Of a stretch of DNA of 64,000 nt, positions 1 to 10,272 are shown in pieces; positions within the stretch are counted from its first letter, which is position 1; the number at the start of each line of letters is the position of its first letter. The DNA is from Alloyangia pacifica. GTDB lineage: Bacteria > Pseudomonadota > Alphaproteobacteria > Rhodobacterales > Rhodobacteraceae. The position numbers and the translations under genes were made by a program. Where the stretch lies: the NCBI RefSeq assembly GCF_003111685.1, contig NZ_CP022189.1:946001-1010000 (forward strand), given 5' to 3'. Under the pieces are notes generated by a model. It searched no databases and was not told where the DNA came from. It saw only the letters and a program-made list of their open reading frames with translations.

Positions 1-135
1 GGACATGGACGGGGGCGCCGGGCGCATCATAGGAAGAACGCGCAGCATCAGTGAGATCCTTTGCGAGAGCAGGGGAGGCCCGGTCGGGATTGGCTGCCGG
101 GCGCGTGATGTCTGCAAGAGGGAGCAGGAGGAAGA

Positions 136-882
136 ATGAACTTGGAGAAAAGACTTGCCGGCAAGAGGGCGGTGATCACCGCTGCCGGGCAGGGGATCGG
201 CCGTGCCACGGCGGAGCGTTTCGCCGCCGAAGGGGCCGAGGTCATCGCCACCGACATCAATGAGGCGGCGCTGGAAGAGCTCGGGCAGATCGCGGGCATC
301 ACCGCCAAGAAGCTCAACGTGCTCGACGGCGCGGCGATCAAGGCCTTTGCCGAAGAGGTGGGCGCGGTCAACGTGCTGTTCAACTGCGCAGGCATCGTCC
401 ACGCGGGCACGCTTCTCGAGGCCACCGAGGACGAATGGGATTTCGCCTTCGACCTTAACGCCAAGGCGCAGTTCCGGATGATCCGCGCCTTCCTGCCGGG
501 AATGCTCGGTAATGGCGGCGGCTCGATCATCAACATGTCGTCGGTCGCCGGGCCGATCACCGGGCCGGTCAACCGGCTGGTCTATTCGGCCTCCAAGGCC
601 GCCGTGGTCGGGTTGACCAAGGGTGTCGCCGCCGATTACGTGACCCAGGGTATCCGCTGCAATGCGATCTGCCCGGGCACGGTCGACAGCCCCTCGCTGC
701 ACCAGCGCCTGCGCGACACCGGCGATTACGAGGGTGCACTCAAGGCCTTTGTCGCCCGCCAGCCGATGGGCCGGGTGGGCGATCCGAACGAGGTGGCCGC
801 GTTGGCGGCCTATCTCGCTTCCGACGACTCCGGTTTCACCACCGGTCAGGCCCACGTCATAGACGGCGGCTGGACCACCTAA
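136..882 (+). CDS. SDR family dehydrogenase, probable 2-keto-3-deoxy-L-fuconate dehydrogenase
   Basis: This 248-residue classical short-chain dehydrogenase has the NAD(P) motif TAAGQGIG (residues 16-22), NCAG at 83-86, Ser135/136 and the catalytic Tyr150-x3-Lys154. The TAAxQGIG variant is typical of the BDH2/DHRS6 and 2-keto-3-deoxy-L-fuconate dehydrogenase branch. It starts at an ATG behind the ribosome site AGGAGGAAG. The next gene, 21 bp downstream on the same strand, encodes an FAH-family hydrolase. In the non-phosphorylating L-fucose/L-rhamnose pathways such a pair oxidises 2-keto-3-deoxy acids and then cleaves the diketo product. The pathway assignment is inferred from this pairing; the SDR fold is certain and the substrate is not. 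Confidence 0.8.
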   Translation: MNLEKRLAGKRAVITAAGQGIGRATAERFAAEGAEVIATDINEAALEELGQIAGITAKKLNVLDGAAIKAFAEEVGAVNVLFNCAGIVHAGTLLEATEDEWDFAFDLNAKAQFRMIRAFLPGMLGNGGGSIINMSSVAGPITGPVNRLVYSASKAAVVGLTKGVAADYVTQGIRCNAICPGTVDSPSLHQRLRDTGDYEGALKAFVARQPMGRVGDPNEVAALAAYLASDDSGFTTGQAHVIDGGWTT

Positions 883-903
883 GACTTCAAAAGGAACCCC
901 CCC

Positions 904-1743
904 ATGAAATTCGCACGTTACGGCGCCCGCGGCGCTGAGAAACCCGGCCTGATCGACGCCGACGGCAAGCTGCGCGACCTCTCGGGCCACGTCTCGGACA
1001 TCGCGGGCGATGTGCTCGCCGACCTCGACACGTTGAAGTCGATCGACCCGGCCTCGCTGCCGCTGGTCGAGGGCGAGCCGCGCTACGGTGCCTGCGTCGG
1101 CGGCACCCGCAAGTTCATCTGCATTGGTCTCAACTACGCCGACCACGCCGCCGAAAGCGGCATGGACGTGCCGCCCGAGCCGGTGATCTTTGCCAAGTTC
1201 ACCTCGGCGATCTGCGGCCCGAATGATCCGATCATCATTCCCCGCAACTCGGTCAAGACCGACTGGGAGGTCGAGCTGGGCTTCGTCATCGGCAAGACCG
1301 CGAAATACGTGGCCGAAGAAGACGCGATGGATCACGTCGCGGGCTTTTGCCTGATCAACGACGTCTCGGAGCGCGAATTCCAGGCCGAGCGCGCCGGCCA
1401 ATGGGTGAAGGGCAAGTCCTCGGACAACTTTGGCCCGACCGGCCCCTGGCTGGTAACCCCGGACGAGGTGGGTGACTTCGACAACCTCGGCATGTGGCTC
1501 GAGGTGAATGGCGAGCGTGTGCAGGACGGCTCCACCGCCACCATGGTCTACCGCGTGCCCTTCCTCGTCTCCTACCTGTCGCAGTTCTTCACACTCGAGC
1601 CGGGCGACATCATTTCGACCGGCACGCCTCCGGGCGTCGGCCTCGGCTTCAAGCCGCCGCGCTACCTGAAGGCGGGCGACACGGTGGAGCTGGGCATCGA
1701 GAAGCTCGGCACCCAGAAGCAGATCTGCGTGGACGACGAATGA
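904..1743 (+). CDS. Fumarylacetoacetate hydrolase family protein, probable 2,4-diketo-3-deoxy-L-fuconate hydrolase
   Basis: This 279-residue protein has the FAH C-terminal fold. The N-terminal cap (1-70) is followed by IGLNYADHAAE, the metal-ligand region DWEVELG and NDVSER, and the late motif ISTGTPPGVG. The length and order fit bacterial 2,4-diketo-3-deoxy-L-fuconate or ureidoglycolate-lyase-like members, which cleave a C-C bond with a divalent metal. It follows the SDR gene in an apparent operon with AAGGA just before its ATG, and a perfect hairpin downstream ends the unit. Substrate assignment rests on the neighbouring dehydrogenase, because FAH paralogues are hard to separate by sequence. 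Confidence 0.8.
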   Translation: MKFARYGARGAEKPGLIDADGKLRDLSGHVSDIAGDVLADLDTLKSIDPASLPLVEGEPRYGACVGGTRKFICIGLNYADHAAESGMDVPPEPVIFAKFTSAICGPNDPIIIPRNSVKTDWEVELGFVIGKTAKYVAEEDAMDHVAGFCLINDVSEREFQAERAGQWVKGKSSDNFGPTGPWLVTPDEVGDFDNLGMWLEVNGERVQDGSTATMVYRVPFLVSYLSQFFTLEPGDIISTGTPPGVGLGFKPPRYLKAGDTVELGIEKLGTQKQICVDDE

Positions 1744-1787
1744 GGTCGGCGCCTTGCTCCCGCGCGGGGCAGGGCACCTTCCGAAAA

Positions 1788-1825
1788 CAACGCGGCGCGG
1801 TCCCATGGACCGCGCCGTTCATCAT
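1788..1825. terminator. Perfect hairpin between convergent genes
   Basis: An 11-bp perfect stem (CGGCGCGGTCC at 1793-1803 with its complement at 1807-1817) has a 3-nt loop. It lies between the FAH-family gene and the convergent CHAP gene. On the minus side the stem is followed by GTTGTTTT, so it probably serves both strands. Confidence 0.65.
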
Positions 1826-1847
1826 TTCGAGGCAGGCCGAATGCGGC

Positions 1848-2417
1848 TCAGTTGAGACGCGAGGGGTAGATGAATCCGTTGACCGGGTAGACGCTTCCGA
1901 AGGTGCCGGGGTTGCTCTCGAGCCGCACCTCGGACCAGTCGTTGCGCGGCGAGACATCGACGACCGCCATCTTCAGCGACACCTGATTGCGGTGCCAGTT
2001 GGCGTGATCGACCATCACTTCGCGCGGCGAGACGACCTCGGAAACCACGGCGACATGGCCCATCGGCAGCCGCGAGGTCTTGCTGAAGGCCATCACCGCG
2101 CCGATGGCCGGTCGGGTGCCGCGGTCGTAAAGGTTCTTGGCTTGGCCCCACCAGGTTTCAGCATTGCCGCGGATGTTGATGCCACTGAGATTGCGCGCGT
2201 AGGGAACACACCAGACCCTCTGGCCGTTGGACTGCAGCTTCTTTGCCTCACGCAGGGCCAGTTCCTGGCGCTGGGGGCTCAGCTCGATATCCGACAGCCG
2301 CTGGATCTCGGGCGTGTTGGAGCAGGCGGCGGTGATCATCAGGAGAAACGCGCAGGCGACCGGTGTGGCCCGCGACCTGAGTGTGGCGTTTTCCACGCGC
2401 ATTGTGTCCCTCGGCAT
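1848..2417 (-). CDS. CHAP-domain lipoprotein
   Basis: This 189-residue protein has an N-terminal export signal ending in a lipobox (ITAAC, Cys32). An internal ATG at codon 6 is an equally possible start. The CHAP (NlpC/P60-like amidase) signature is the nucleophile Cys70 in VWCVPYAR and His121 in GHVAVV. CHAP proteins hydrolyse peptidoglycan amide bonds, so an outer-membrane or periplasmic cell-wall hydrolase is likely. It is a single gene, convergent with the FAH-family gene and followed by another envelope lipoprotein on the same strand. Confidence 0.8.
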   Translation of the reverse strand: MPRDTMRVENATLRSRATPVACAFLLMITAACSNTPEIQRLSDIELSPQRQELALREAKKLQSNGQRVWCVPYARNLSGINIRGNAETWWGQAKNLYDRGTRPAIGAVMAFSKTSRLPMGHVAVVSEVVSPREVMVDHANWHRNQVSLKMAVVDVSPRNDWSEVRLESNPGTFGSVYPVNGFIYPSRLN

Positions 2418-2664
2418 CTTGTTGTTCTGCTCGGCGCCGCTGTTCCCGCGGCGGCCTCATGCGAAGGATGGTAAACTCAATGTTTGTAACAAATCGAAGA
2501 ATTCGTGACCCCTTGGAACCGGCGGATTTTCGCCTATACGTTCTCTTTCCGTTCCGGAAGCCCTCCGAACATTCCGCACCAAGTGACCAATTTTTAACCA
2601 CTTAGGTGGAGTCTTCGGGTGGCATGCTCCCGCCCGCCGCGTGAAAAGCCGCTCCGCCGGCGCT

Positions 2665-3189
2665 TCACCCGGTTGATTCCGTGATCTCGGACAGGTCCAC
2701 CGGGACGAGGCCAAGCGCCCGGGCGGTCTCTAACGACAACTGTCCGCTCTCGAGCCCGCGCGCCGTCTGGTAGCGGCGCACCGCGGCGCGGGTCGGGGCA
2801 TCCATCGCGCCGGTCACTGCGCCGGAAAACTCTCCGCGCGCCGCCAGCGCCCGCTGCACCGAGGCGACGAACTCCGGGGTCATCTGCGCGGGGCAGGGCG
2901 CCTCGAAGCGCATCTCGCCGCGCGGGCGCACCAGCTTCGGCACCTGGGTGCGGCGGTAGATCGGCGCGCGCAGCACCGTGCCATCCTCGGCGATCTCGGC
3001 CTGCACCACCAGCACTTCGCCCTGGACCTGCTCATAGATCGCCGGGATGTGCTCGCGGGCCCAGCAGCTGCCGTCCGCGGCCCGCTCGGGGGGCAGCGGC
3101 GCTTCCTCGTCGGGCGGCTGCGGCGCGCCGCAAGCGGCGAGCAGCGACAGCAGCACAGGCAGGCAGGCGCGGGGCAGGATCGGGGGCAT
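2665..3189 (-). CDS. Peptidoglycan-binding domain lipoprotein
   Basis: This 174-residue protein has a short signal peptide and lipobox LAAC (Cys20), followed by a Pro/Glu-rich spacer. The C-terminal half (about 105-165) is a PG_binding_1-type repeat with FSGAVTGAMDAPTRAAVRRYQ. It probably anchors at the outer membrane and contacts peptidoglycan. No catalytic domain is seen. It lies downstream of the CHAP lipoprotein but is separated from it by about 250 bp, so it need not be cotranscribed. Confidence 0.75.
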   Translation of the reverse strand: MPPILPRACLPVLLSLLAACGAPQPPDEEAPLPPERAADGSCWAREHIPAIYEQVQGEVLVVQAEIAEDGTVLRAPIYRRTQVPKLVRPRGEMRFEAPCPAQMTPEFVASVQRALAARGEFSGAVTGAMDAPTRAAVRRYQTARGLESGQLSLETARALGLVPVDLSEITESTG

Positions 3190-3364
3190 GGCTCGGGCCT
3201 CAGGTCGTCTTTTGCGGCGGACCCTAGCAACTGCCGCGGAACCGGGGAAGGCCGGGGCGCCGTCTACAGCGTGATCTGCCGGGCGCAGGCTGCGCTTTCG
3301 GCACGGAAAGCACAGTGCTGCCCTCTGGACCCGCCCCCGATACGAAGGCTACAACGCGCCCTGA

Positions 3365-4455
<1,091 letters not shown>

Positions 4456-4487
4456 AGCCGCGGGCCTCCGAGCTCGAAGCCCCAAGC

Positions 4488-4524
4488 CGCCTCCTTTCTT
4501 TCCAAATACGCCCGCCGGGGGCGG
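4488..4524. repeat. Rhodobacteraceae-type intergenic motif
   Basis: The spacer holds CTCCTTTCTTTCCAAATAC followed by a GC-rich inverted stretch. On the minus strand it reads GTATTTGGAAAGAAAGGAG. From memory this motif recurs between genes in many Rhodobacteraceae genomes. Its role is unknown. Confidence 0.35.
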
Positions 4525-4615
4525 TCCCCGACCGTCCGCCAAAGCGTCGCCGGGACAGCCTGCCGCGACCGAAAGGGGCTTTGCTTTCCCGTCCGCCGCG
4601 CGTACCCATGCTCAC

Positions 4616-5428
4616 ATGAGAACACTCTTTCTTGGGGACGTGATGGGCCGCGCCGGGCGGGCTGCCATCGCCGAGACCCTTCCCCGCCTGCGCGAAGACT
4701 GGAAACTCGATTTCGTCGTGGTGAACGGCGAGAACGCCTCGAGCGGCACCGGGCTGACCGGCGCCCATGCCAAGATGATTCTCGAGGCCGGGGCCGACGT
4801 GGTCACGCTGGGCGATCACGCCTTCGACCAGAAGGAAATGCTCACCTACATCGAGAGCGAGCCGCGCATCATCCGCCCGCTGAACTTCGCCAAGCAGGCG
4901 CCGGGCCGCGGCGCCGCGCTCTTCACCGCCCGCCGCGGGCGCAAGGTGCTGGTGCTGCAGGTGCTGGGGCAGGTCTTCATGAAACGCGCCTTCGCCGATC
5001 CGTTTTCGGCGGTGGACGAGGTGCTGCGGCGCCACCCGCTGGGCGGGCAGGCGCAGATGATCCTCGTCGACATGCATTGCGAGGCGACCTCGGAGAAGAT
5101 GGGCATGGGGCATTTCTGCGACGGGCGCGCCAGCCTTGTCGTCGGCACCCACACCCACGTCCCCACCGGCGACGCGCAGATCCTGCCGGGCGGCACGGGC
5201 TACCTGACGGATGCCGGCATGTGCGGCGATTACAACTCGGTGATCGGCATGGAAAAGGCCGAGCCGATGCGCCGCTTCGTCACCGGCATGGGCAAGACCC
5301 GCTTCCAGCCGGCGCTCGGCGAGGCGACGCTCTCTGGCGTGCTGGTCGAGACCGATGACCGCACCGGCAAGGCGACCTCGGTGCGCATGGTGCGCCAGGG
5401 CGGGCGGCTGGAGCAGGCCGGCCCCTGA
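4616..5428 (+). CDS. YmdB-family (TIGR00282) metallophosphoesterase
   Basis: This 270-residue protein is full length for the YmdB family. Metal-binding blocks are visible in order: GDVMGRAGR (8-16), VVNGENASSG, TLGDHAFDQKE and the C-terminal VGTHTHVPTGD. Characterised members hydrolyse 2',3'-cyclic nucleotides or phosphodiesters with a di-iron or di-manganese centre. It is cytoplasmic, with no signal sequence. Its stop overlaps the start of the DMT transporter gene (TGATG), so the two are translationally coupled. The biological substrate in this organism is unknown. Confidence 0.9.
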   Translation: MRTLFLGDVMGRAGRAAIAETLPRLREDWKLDFVVVNGENASSGTGLTGAHAKMILEAGADVVTLGDHAFDQKEMLTYIESEPRIIRPLNFAKQAPGRGAALFTARRGRKVLVLQVLGQVFMKRAFADPFSAVDEVLRRHPLGGQAQMILVDMHCEATSEKMGMGHFCDGRASLVVGTHTHVPTGDAQILPGGTGYLTDAGMCGDYNSVIGMEKAEPMRRFVTGMGKTRFQPALGEATLSGVLVETDDRTGKATSVRMVRQGGRLEQAGP

Positions 5429-6390
5429 TGCACCGGGCCTTGCCCTTTCTCGCGCTGATCGCGGTGGGTGCGCTTTGGGGCGCGGGCCAGCCGCTGTCCA
5501 AGATCGCCGTATCCGAGGGCTACCGCCACGTCGGCATCCTGTTCTGGCAGCTGGCCCTTGGCGCGCTGTTGCTGGGTACTGTGACCCTGCTGCGCGGGCG
5601 CAGCCTGCGGTTCGCACGCGGGGATCCGCCGCTGCTGCTGTTCGTGGCGCTGGCAGGCACGGTGCTGCCGGGCATCTCCTCGTATACCGCCGCCGTGCAT
5701 TTGCCCTCGGGGCTGATCTCGATCCTGCTCTCGGCGGTCCCGATGTTCGCCTTCCCGCTGGCGCTGGCGCTTGGCAACGACCGCTTCTCGCGGCGGCGCC
5801 TCGCCGGGCTCTCGCTGGGGCTGGGCGCAGTGGCGTTGCTGGTGCTGCCCGAGACCAGCCTGCCCGAGCCGGGTATGGCGCGCTGGATCCCCGTCGCGCT
5901 GGTCTCCTCGGTCTTCTACGCGCTCGAAGGCAACGTGGTGGGCCGCTGGGGCACGCGCGGGCTCGACCCGGTCAAGCTGCTGGCCGGGGCCTCGGCGCTT
6001 GGCGCGGTGATCGCCCTGCCGATGGCGCTGCTCGGCGGTCAGTTCATCGACCCGCGCCCGCCCTGGGGCGCGCCGGATCTCGCGATCCTGGCGGGTTCGG
6101 CGATCCATGCGCTGGCCTATGCGGGCTACGTGGCGGTGGTGGCCTCGGCTGGGGCGGTCTTTGCGGTGCAGGTCAGCTATCTGGTAACACTTTTCGGGCT
6201 CTTCTGGGCCATGCTCTTCCTAGGCGAGAGCTACAGCGGGGCGATCTGGGGGGCGCTGCTCATGATGTTGGCAGGCATGGCGCTGGTGCAGCCGCGGCCG
6301 CGCCACATTCTTGTAAGCGCCGGCGCATCCGCTAAGAATGAGCGGCGCTTCAACGGGTCGGGCGCGCAGACAGGCGACGTACAAGTATGA
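5428..6390 (+). CDS. DMT superfamily transporter (EamA family)
   Basis: This 320-residue integral membrane protein has about ten hydrophobic segments arranged as two EamA repeats (about 5-140 and 150-290). It starts at the ATG overlapping the previous stop. The C-terminal 30 residues are hydrophilic. EamA proteins export small metabolites such as amino acids, and the substrate cannot be predicted. It overlaps the SLC13 permease gene by 4 bp (ATGA), so the three genes from 4616 form one apparent operon. Confidence 0.85.
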   Translation: MHRALPFLALIAVGALWGAGQPLSKIAVSEGYRHVGILFWQLALGALLLGTVTLLRGRSLRFARGDPPLLLFVALAGTVLPGISSYTAAVHLPSGLISILLSAVPMFAFPLALALGNDRFSRRRLAGLSLGLGAVALLVLPETSLPEPGMARWIPVALVSSVFYALEGNVVGRWGTRGLDPVKLLAGASALGAVIALPMALLGGQFIDPRPPWGAPDLAILAGSAIHALAYAGYVAVVASAGAVFAVQVSYLVTLFGLFWAMLFLGESYSGAIWGALLMMLAGMALVQPRPRHILVSAGASAKNERRFNGSGAQTGDVQV

Positions 6391-8165
6391 ATTTCTTCGA
6401 GCTGAGCCAGACGGCACAGGCCTGGGTCACGATCGGCACGGTCCTTGCGATGTTCCTGCTCTTCATCCGCGAGACCTACCCGACCGAGGTGGTGGCGATC
6501 GGCGGCACCGCCTTCCTGCTGGCCATGGGCGTGCTGCCCTACCAGGATGCGCTCAGCGTGCTGTCGAACCCGGCCCCCTGGACCATCGCGGCGATGTTCG
6601 TGGTGATGGGGGCGCTGGTGCGCACCGGCGCGCTCGACACCTTCGCCACCTACGCGCAGGCGCAGGTGCAGCGCCGGCCGAAAAAGGCCATGGCGGTGAT
6701 CATGGGCGTGGTGATCCTTGCCTCGGCCTTCATGAACAACACGCCGGTCGTCGTGCTGATGCTGCCGGTCTTCGTGCAGATCTCGAAATCGCTCGGCCTT
6801 CAACCTTCCAAGCTGCTGATCCCGCTGAGCTATGCCGCGATTCTCGGCGGCACCACCACGCTCATCGGCACATCGACCAACCTGCTGGTCGACGGCGTGG
6901 CGCGGGCCCAGGGGCTCGAGGCCTTCAGCATTTTCGAGGTCACCCCGCTGGCGATCATCCTCGTGGCCTGGGGCATGCTCTACCTGACCTTTGTCGGGCG
7001 CTTCTTGCTGCCCGACCGCCACTCCATGGCGGGGATGCTGTCGGATCGCTCGCGGATGAAGTTCTTTACCGAGGCGGTGGTGCCGCCCGACAGCGACCTC
7101 ATCGGCCGCGAGGTGCTCGGCGTGCAGCTCTTCAAACGCGAGGGTGTGCGGCTGATCGACGTGGTGCGCGGCGACGAGTCGCTGCGCCGCAACCTTGAAG
7201 GGGTGACGCTGCAGGTCGGGGATCGGGTCGTGCTGCGCACCCAGATGACCGAGCTTCTGTCGCTGCAGCGCAACAAGTCGCTCAAGCGCGTCGACCAGGT
7301 CTCGGCCAAGGAAACCACCACGGTCGAGGCGCTGATCTCGCCCGGCTGCAAGATGGTCGGCCGCAGTCTCGGCGGGCTGCGCCTGCGCCGCCGCTTCGGG
7401 GTCTACCCGCTGGCGGTGCACCGGCGGAACCAGAACATCGGCCGCAAGATCGACGAGCTTGTAGTGCGCGTCGGCGACACGCTGCTGCTCGAGGGCGCCC
7501 CCGAGGACATCAAGCGTCTCGCCGAGGAAATGGAACTGGTCGACGTCTCGCGCCCCTCGGCCCGCGCCTTCCGCCGCGGCCATGCGCCGGTGGCCATCGG
7601 CGCCATGGGCGGCATCGTGGTGCTGGCGGCGCTCGGCGTCGCACCGATCCTCGCGCTGGCGGTGATCGCCGTGGCGGTGGTGCTCTTCACCCGCTGCATC
7701 GACAGCGACGAGGCCTTCTCCTTCGTCGAGGGTCAGCTGCTGGCGCTGATCTTCGCCATGCTCGCCATCGGCGCGGCGCTGGAAGCCTCTGGCGCGGTGC
7801 AGCTGATCGTGGGGGCCATCGCGCCGCTGCTCGAGACGCTGCCGGGACCGCTGCTGGTCTGGGCGGTCTTCCTGATGACGTCGATCCTGACCGAGGCGGT
7901 GAGCAACAACGCCGTCGCCGTGGTGGTCACGCCGATCGCCATCGGTCTCGCGCATCACCTTGGGATCGATCCGCGCCCGCTGGTGGTGGCGGTGATGGTT
8001 GCGGCCTCCTGCAGCTTCGCGACGCCCATCGGCTACCAGACCAACACGCTGGTCTACGGCCCCGGCGGCTACCGGTTCTCCGACTTCCTCAAGGTCGGCG
8101 TGCCGCTGAACGTGACCATGGGCATCCTCGCCGCGATGCTGATCCCGCTGTTTTTCCCGCTCTGA
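6387..8165 (+). CDS. SLC13-family permease with two RCK_C (TrkA-C) domains
   Basis: This 592-residue protein has N-terminal transmembrane segments (about 10-210), then two soluble RCK_C domains (about 220-300 and 305-385), then a second membrane block (about 395-590). This layout is that of the SLC13/DASS-type permeases called ArsB/NhaD-like or CitMHS-like, which move anions such as sulfate or dicarboxylates with Na+ or H+. The motifs NNTPVVVLMLP and SNNAVAVVVTP are the paired SNN-like substrate and sodium loops of the two halves. It is translationally coupled to the DMT gene. The substrate is unknown. Confidence 0.85.
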   Translation: MNFFELSQTAQAWVTIGTVLAMFLLFIRETYPTEVVAIGGTAFLLAMGVLPYQDALSVLSNPAPWTIAAMFVVMGALVRTGALDTFATYAQAQVQRRPKKAMAVIMGVVILASAFMNNTPVVVLMLPVFVQISKSLGLQPSKLLIPLSYAAILGGTTTLIGTSTNLLVDGVARAQGLEAFSIFEVTPLAIILVAWGMLYLTFVGRFLLPDRHSMAGMLSDRSRMKFFTEAVVPPDSDLIGREVLGVQLFKREGVRLIDVVRGDESLRRNLEGVTLQVGDRVVLRTQMTELLSLQRNKSLKRVDQVSAKETTTVEALISPGCKMVGRSLGGLRLRRRFGVYPLAVHRRNQNIGRKIDELVVRVGDTLLLEGAPEDIKRLAEEMELVDVSRPSARAFRRGHAPVAIGAMGGIVVLAALGVAPILALAVIAVAVVLFTRCIDSDEAFSFVEGQLLALIFAMLAIGAALEASGAVQLIVGAIAPLLETLPGPLLVWAVFLMTSILTEAVSNNAVAVVVTPIAIGLAHHLGIDPRPLVVAVMVAASCSFATPIGYQTNTLVYGPGGYRFSDFLKVGVPLNVTMGILAAMLIPLFFPL

Positions 8166-8323
8166 GCGGGGCGGGGCGCATAGCGGCGGCCCGAATGTGC
8201 AGGGCCGCTCCGGTCTTAGGCGTCCGCATCCCTGCAAAACAGGGGCGTCGGGCTTGCGGGGGCGGGGGGCTCTGGGGTATGAGACCGCGATATTCCACAT
8301 GACAGACGAGGCAAGGGGTCCAC

Positions 8324-9064
8324 ATGGCCGGCCATTCCAAATGGGCAAACATCCAGCACCGCAAGGGCCGTCAGGACGCGGTGCGCGCCAAGCTCTTCTC
8401 GAAATTCTCCAAGGAGATCACCATCGCCGCCAAGATGGGCGATCCCGATCCCGAAAAGAACCCGCGCCTGCGGCTCGCCGTCAAGGAAGCCAAGAGCCAG
8501 TCCATGCCCAAGGACAACATCGAGCGCGCCATCAAGAAGGCGATCGGCGGCGACGGTGAGGATTACGAGGAAATCCGCTACGAGGGATACGGCCCGAACG
8601 GCGTGGCTGTGATCGTCGAGGCGATGACCGACAACCGCAACCGCACCGCCTCCAATGTGCGCTCGACCTTCACCAAGAACGGCGGCAACCTCGGCGAGAC
8701 CGGTTCGGTTGCCTTCATGTTCGAGCGCAAGGGCGAGATCATCTACAAGGCCGCCGCCGGTGACGCCGACACCGTCATGATGGCGGCGATCGAAGCTGGC
8801 GCCGAGGATGTCGAGAGCGACGAGGAAGAGCACGTCATCTACTGCGCCGACACCGATCTGAACGAGGTCGCCACCGCGCTCGAGGCTGAGCTTGGCGAGT
8901 CGGAATCGACCAAGCTGATCTGGAAGCCGACCACCACCACCGAGCTCGATCTCGACTCGATGCAGACGCTGATGAAGCTGGTCGATGCGCTCGAAGACGA
9001 CGACGACGTGCAGCGCGTCACCACCAACTTCGAAGCTTCCGACGAGGTCATGGCCCAACTCTGA
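8324..9064 (+). CDS. YebC/PmpR family (TACO1-like) protein
   Basis: This 246-residue protein is the usual length for YebC. It opens [15 protein letters not shown], the family signature, and carries an acidic middle domain. YebC/PmpR proteins were described as DNA-binding regulators, and recent work links the family to translation of proline-rich stretches. It stands alone and is followed by a rho-independent terminator. The identification is secure; which of the two roles applies here is open. Confidence 0.95.
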   Translation: MAGHSKWANIQHRKGRQDAVRAKLFSKFSKEITIAAKMGDPDPEKNPRLRLAVKEAKSQSMPKDNIERAIKKAIGGDGEDYEEIRYEGYGPNGVAVIVEAMTDNRNRTASNVRSTFTKNGGNLGETGSVAFMFERKGEIIYKAAAGDADTVMMAAIEAGAEDVESDEEEHVIYCADTDLNEVATALEAELGESESTKLIWKPTTTTELDLDSMQTLMKLVDALEDDDDVQRVTTNFEASDEVMAQL

Positions 9065-9087
9065 GCCGCGCCAACTCGTGCAATGCC

Positions 9088-9120
9088 GAAGGGGCGGGGG
9101 GAGACTCCAGCCCCTTTTTC
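9088..9120 (+). terminator. Rho-independent terminator after yebC-like gene
   Basis: The arms AAGGGGC (9089-9095) and GCCCCTT (9110-9116) form a stem followed by a T run. It lies 25 bp beyond the stop codon of the YebC-like gene. Confidence 0.75.
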
Positions 9121-9164
9121 GTGCCGCGCCGCGATCCCGGACGCGGGGGCGGCGCAGCCACCTC

Positions 9165-9452
9165 CTAGCGCGGCGTGTAGTGACGCATCTCGTCGATCAT
9201 TCCGAGAAACGGCCGGATGTGCCCGAAGAACTCGCGGAATTCGGCGCTGCCGCGGAATTTCTCCATGTGATCCTCGGCCGAGGTCCACTGGATGCGCAGG
9301 ATGAATTGAGTAGCGTCCTCGTCGCACTGGCAGATCTCGAACTCCAGCGCGTAGGGCGAGCGCAGCAGCGGCGCCCGCGCCTCGGCATAGGCGCGCAGGA
9401 AGTCGTCCTGCTGCGCCTCGGGCACCGTGTAGCGGATGTACTCCACCGTCAT
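9165..9452 (-). CDS. ABM-fold (antibiotic biosynthesis monooxygenase-like) protein
   Basis: This is a 95-residue single ferredoxin-like domain. It opens VEYIRYTVPEAQQDDFLRAY and has the conserved W and H in IQWTSAEDHMEKF. Members of the ABM/dimeric alpha-beta barrel superfamily include cofactor-free monooxygenases and haem-degrading enzymes, but many are uncharacterised. It lies 9 bp downstream of the next minus-strand gene, so the two are probably cotranscribed. No more exact function can be assigned. Confidence 0.75.
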   Translation of the reverse strand: MTVEYIRYTVPEAQQDDFLRAYAEARAPLLRSPYALEFEICQCDEDATQFILRIQWTSAEDHMEKFRGSAEFREFFGHIRPFLGMIDEMRHYTPR

Positions 9453-9461
9453 GTGGCGGGC

Positions 9462-10076
9462 TCAGACGCGCGTGATCGCCAGCTCGACCACCCCCGGCAC
9501 GGTTCCGGAATAGGTGGCGGTCAGTGCCAGATCGAGATCGCCCAGCGTAATGTGCGTGTGCTGCGCGCGCCGGTCGCCGCCGCGGTCCTCAAGCTTCTCG
9601 CCGATGCGCAAGACGAACTCGCTGCCGTCATGCGCCATGCCGTCGAGCGCGCGCTTGGGCATCACGCCGGAATAGAGCTCCACCCGGTCCGCGGTCGACT
9701 TCGGGCAGGCGCCGAAGACGATGAAAAACGCACTGAGCGTGCCGACGCTCTCGTCGTGGAAATCGTGGCGGAAGCCGATCGAGGCGCCGACCCCGCCAGC
9801 GCTGTTCTCGGCGGTGGCGCCGACGGCCTGGAAGCCCGCGATCACCTGCGGCGGTAGCGCCGTCTCCAGCCAGTCGCCGGCATGCAGCGCGTCGCCCATG
9901 AGGTGCCAGGTCAGCTCGGTGTCGTTGGCGATGACGAATTCCACCTGCTGCGCCGGGGCAGGGTGCGGCATGGCGCCGAGATCGCCGCGCATCGCCTCGA
10001 AAGCGCCGAGGATGTCATGCGCTCTGATGGGGGTGCTGTGGGGCGGACTCCCCGCGTTTGTGGCAAAACCTGCCAT
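9462..10076 (-). CDS. Conserved protein, weak resemblance to aegerolysin-like beta-sandwich proteins
   Basis: This 204-residue cytoplasmic-looking protein has its start fixed at 10076 (MAGFATNAG) by AGGAG seven bases upstream; the frame stays open further upstream. It is beta-rich, with VEFVIANDTELTWHL, a Gly-rich segment (SAGGVGASIGFRHD) and a single Cys. The pattern of asparagine-containing first strand, pro-pro-x-ile and Gly-x-x-Gly recalls aegerolysin/actinoporin-like sandwiches, but this is only a visual impression. It precedes the ABM-fold gene in a probable two-gene operon. The function is unknown. Confidence 0.55.
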   Translation of the reverse strand: MAGFATNAGSPPHSTPIRAHDILGAFEAMRGDLGAMPHPAPAQQVEFVIANDTELTWHLMGDALHAGDWLETALPPQVIAGFQAVGATAENSAGGVGASIGFRHDFHDESVGTLSAFFIVFGACPKSTADRVELYSGVMPKRALDGMAHDGSEFVLRIGEKLEDRGGDRRAQHTHITLGDLDLALTATYSGTVPGVVELAITRV

Positions 10077-10272
10077 GACTATATCTCCTGGAAATGGACT
10101 TCTTGCAAAAATACGAAACCCAGTTTGCCGCAATCGGGGCGGCGCACCAACAGCCTTTCTGTGGCAGGCGGCAAACCGCCAGCGCTGCCCGTCCCGGGGC
10201 CCTTGCCTCGCGCCGGATCAGGCGTCAGTTTGGCGCCGACAGATGCAGCCGCCGCAAGACATGCAAGGACCG

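Noticed and set aside
6231..8348. 705-codon open frame opposite the SLC13 permease gene
   Set aside because: Composition (His/Arg/Asp-rich) is that of an antisense shadow of a high-GC gene; the plus-strand gene is well supported.
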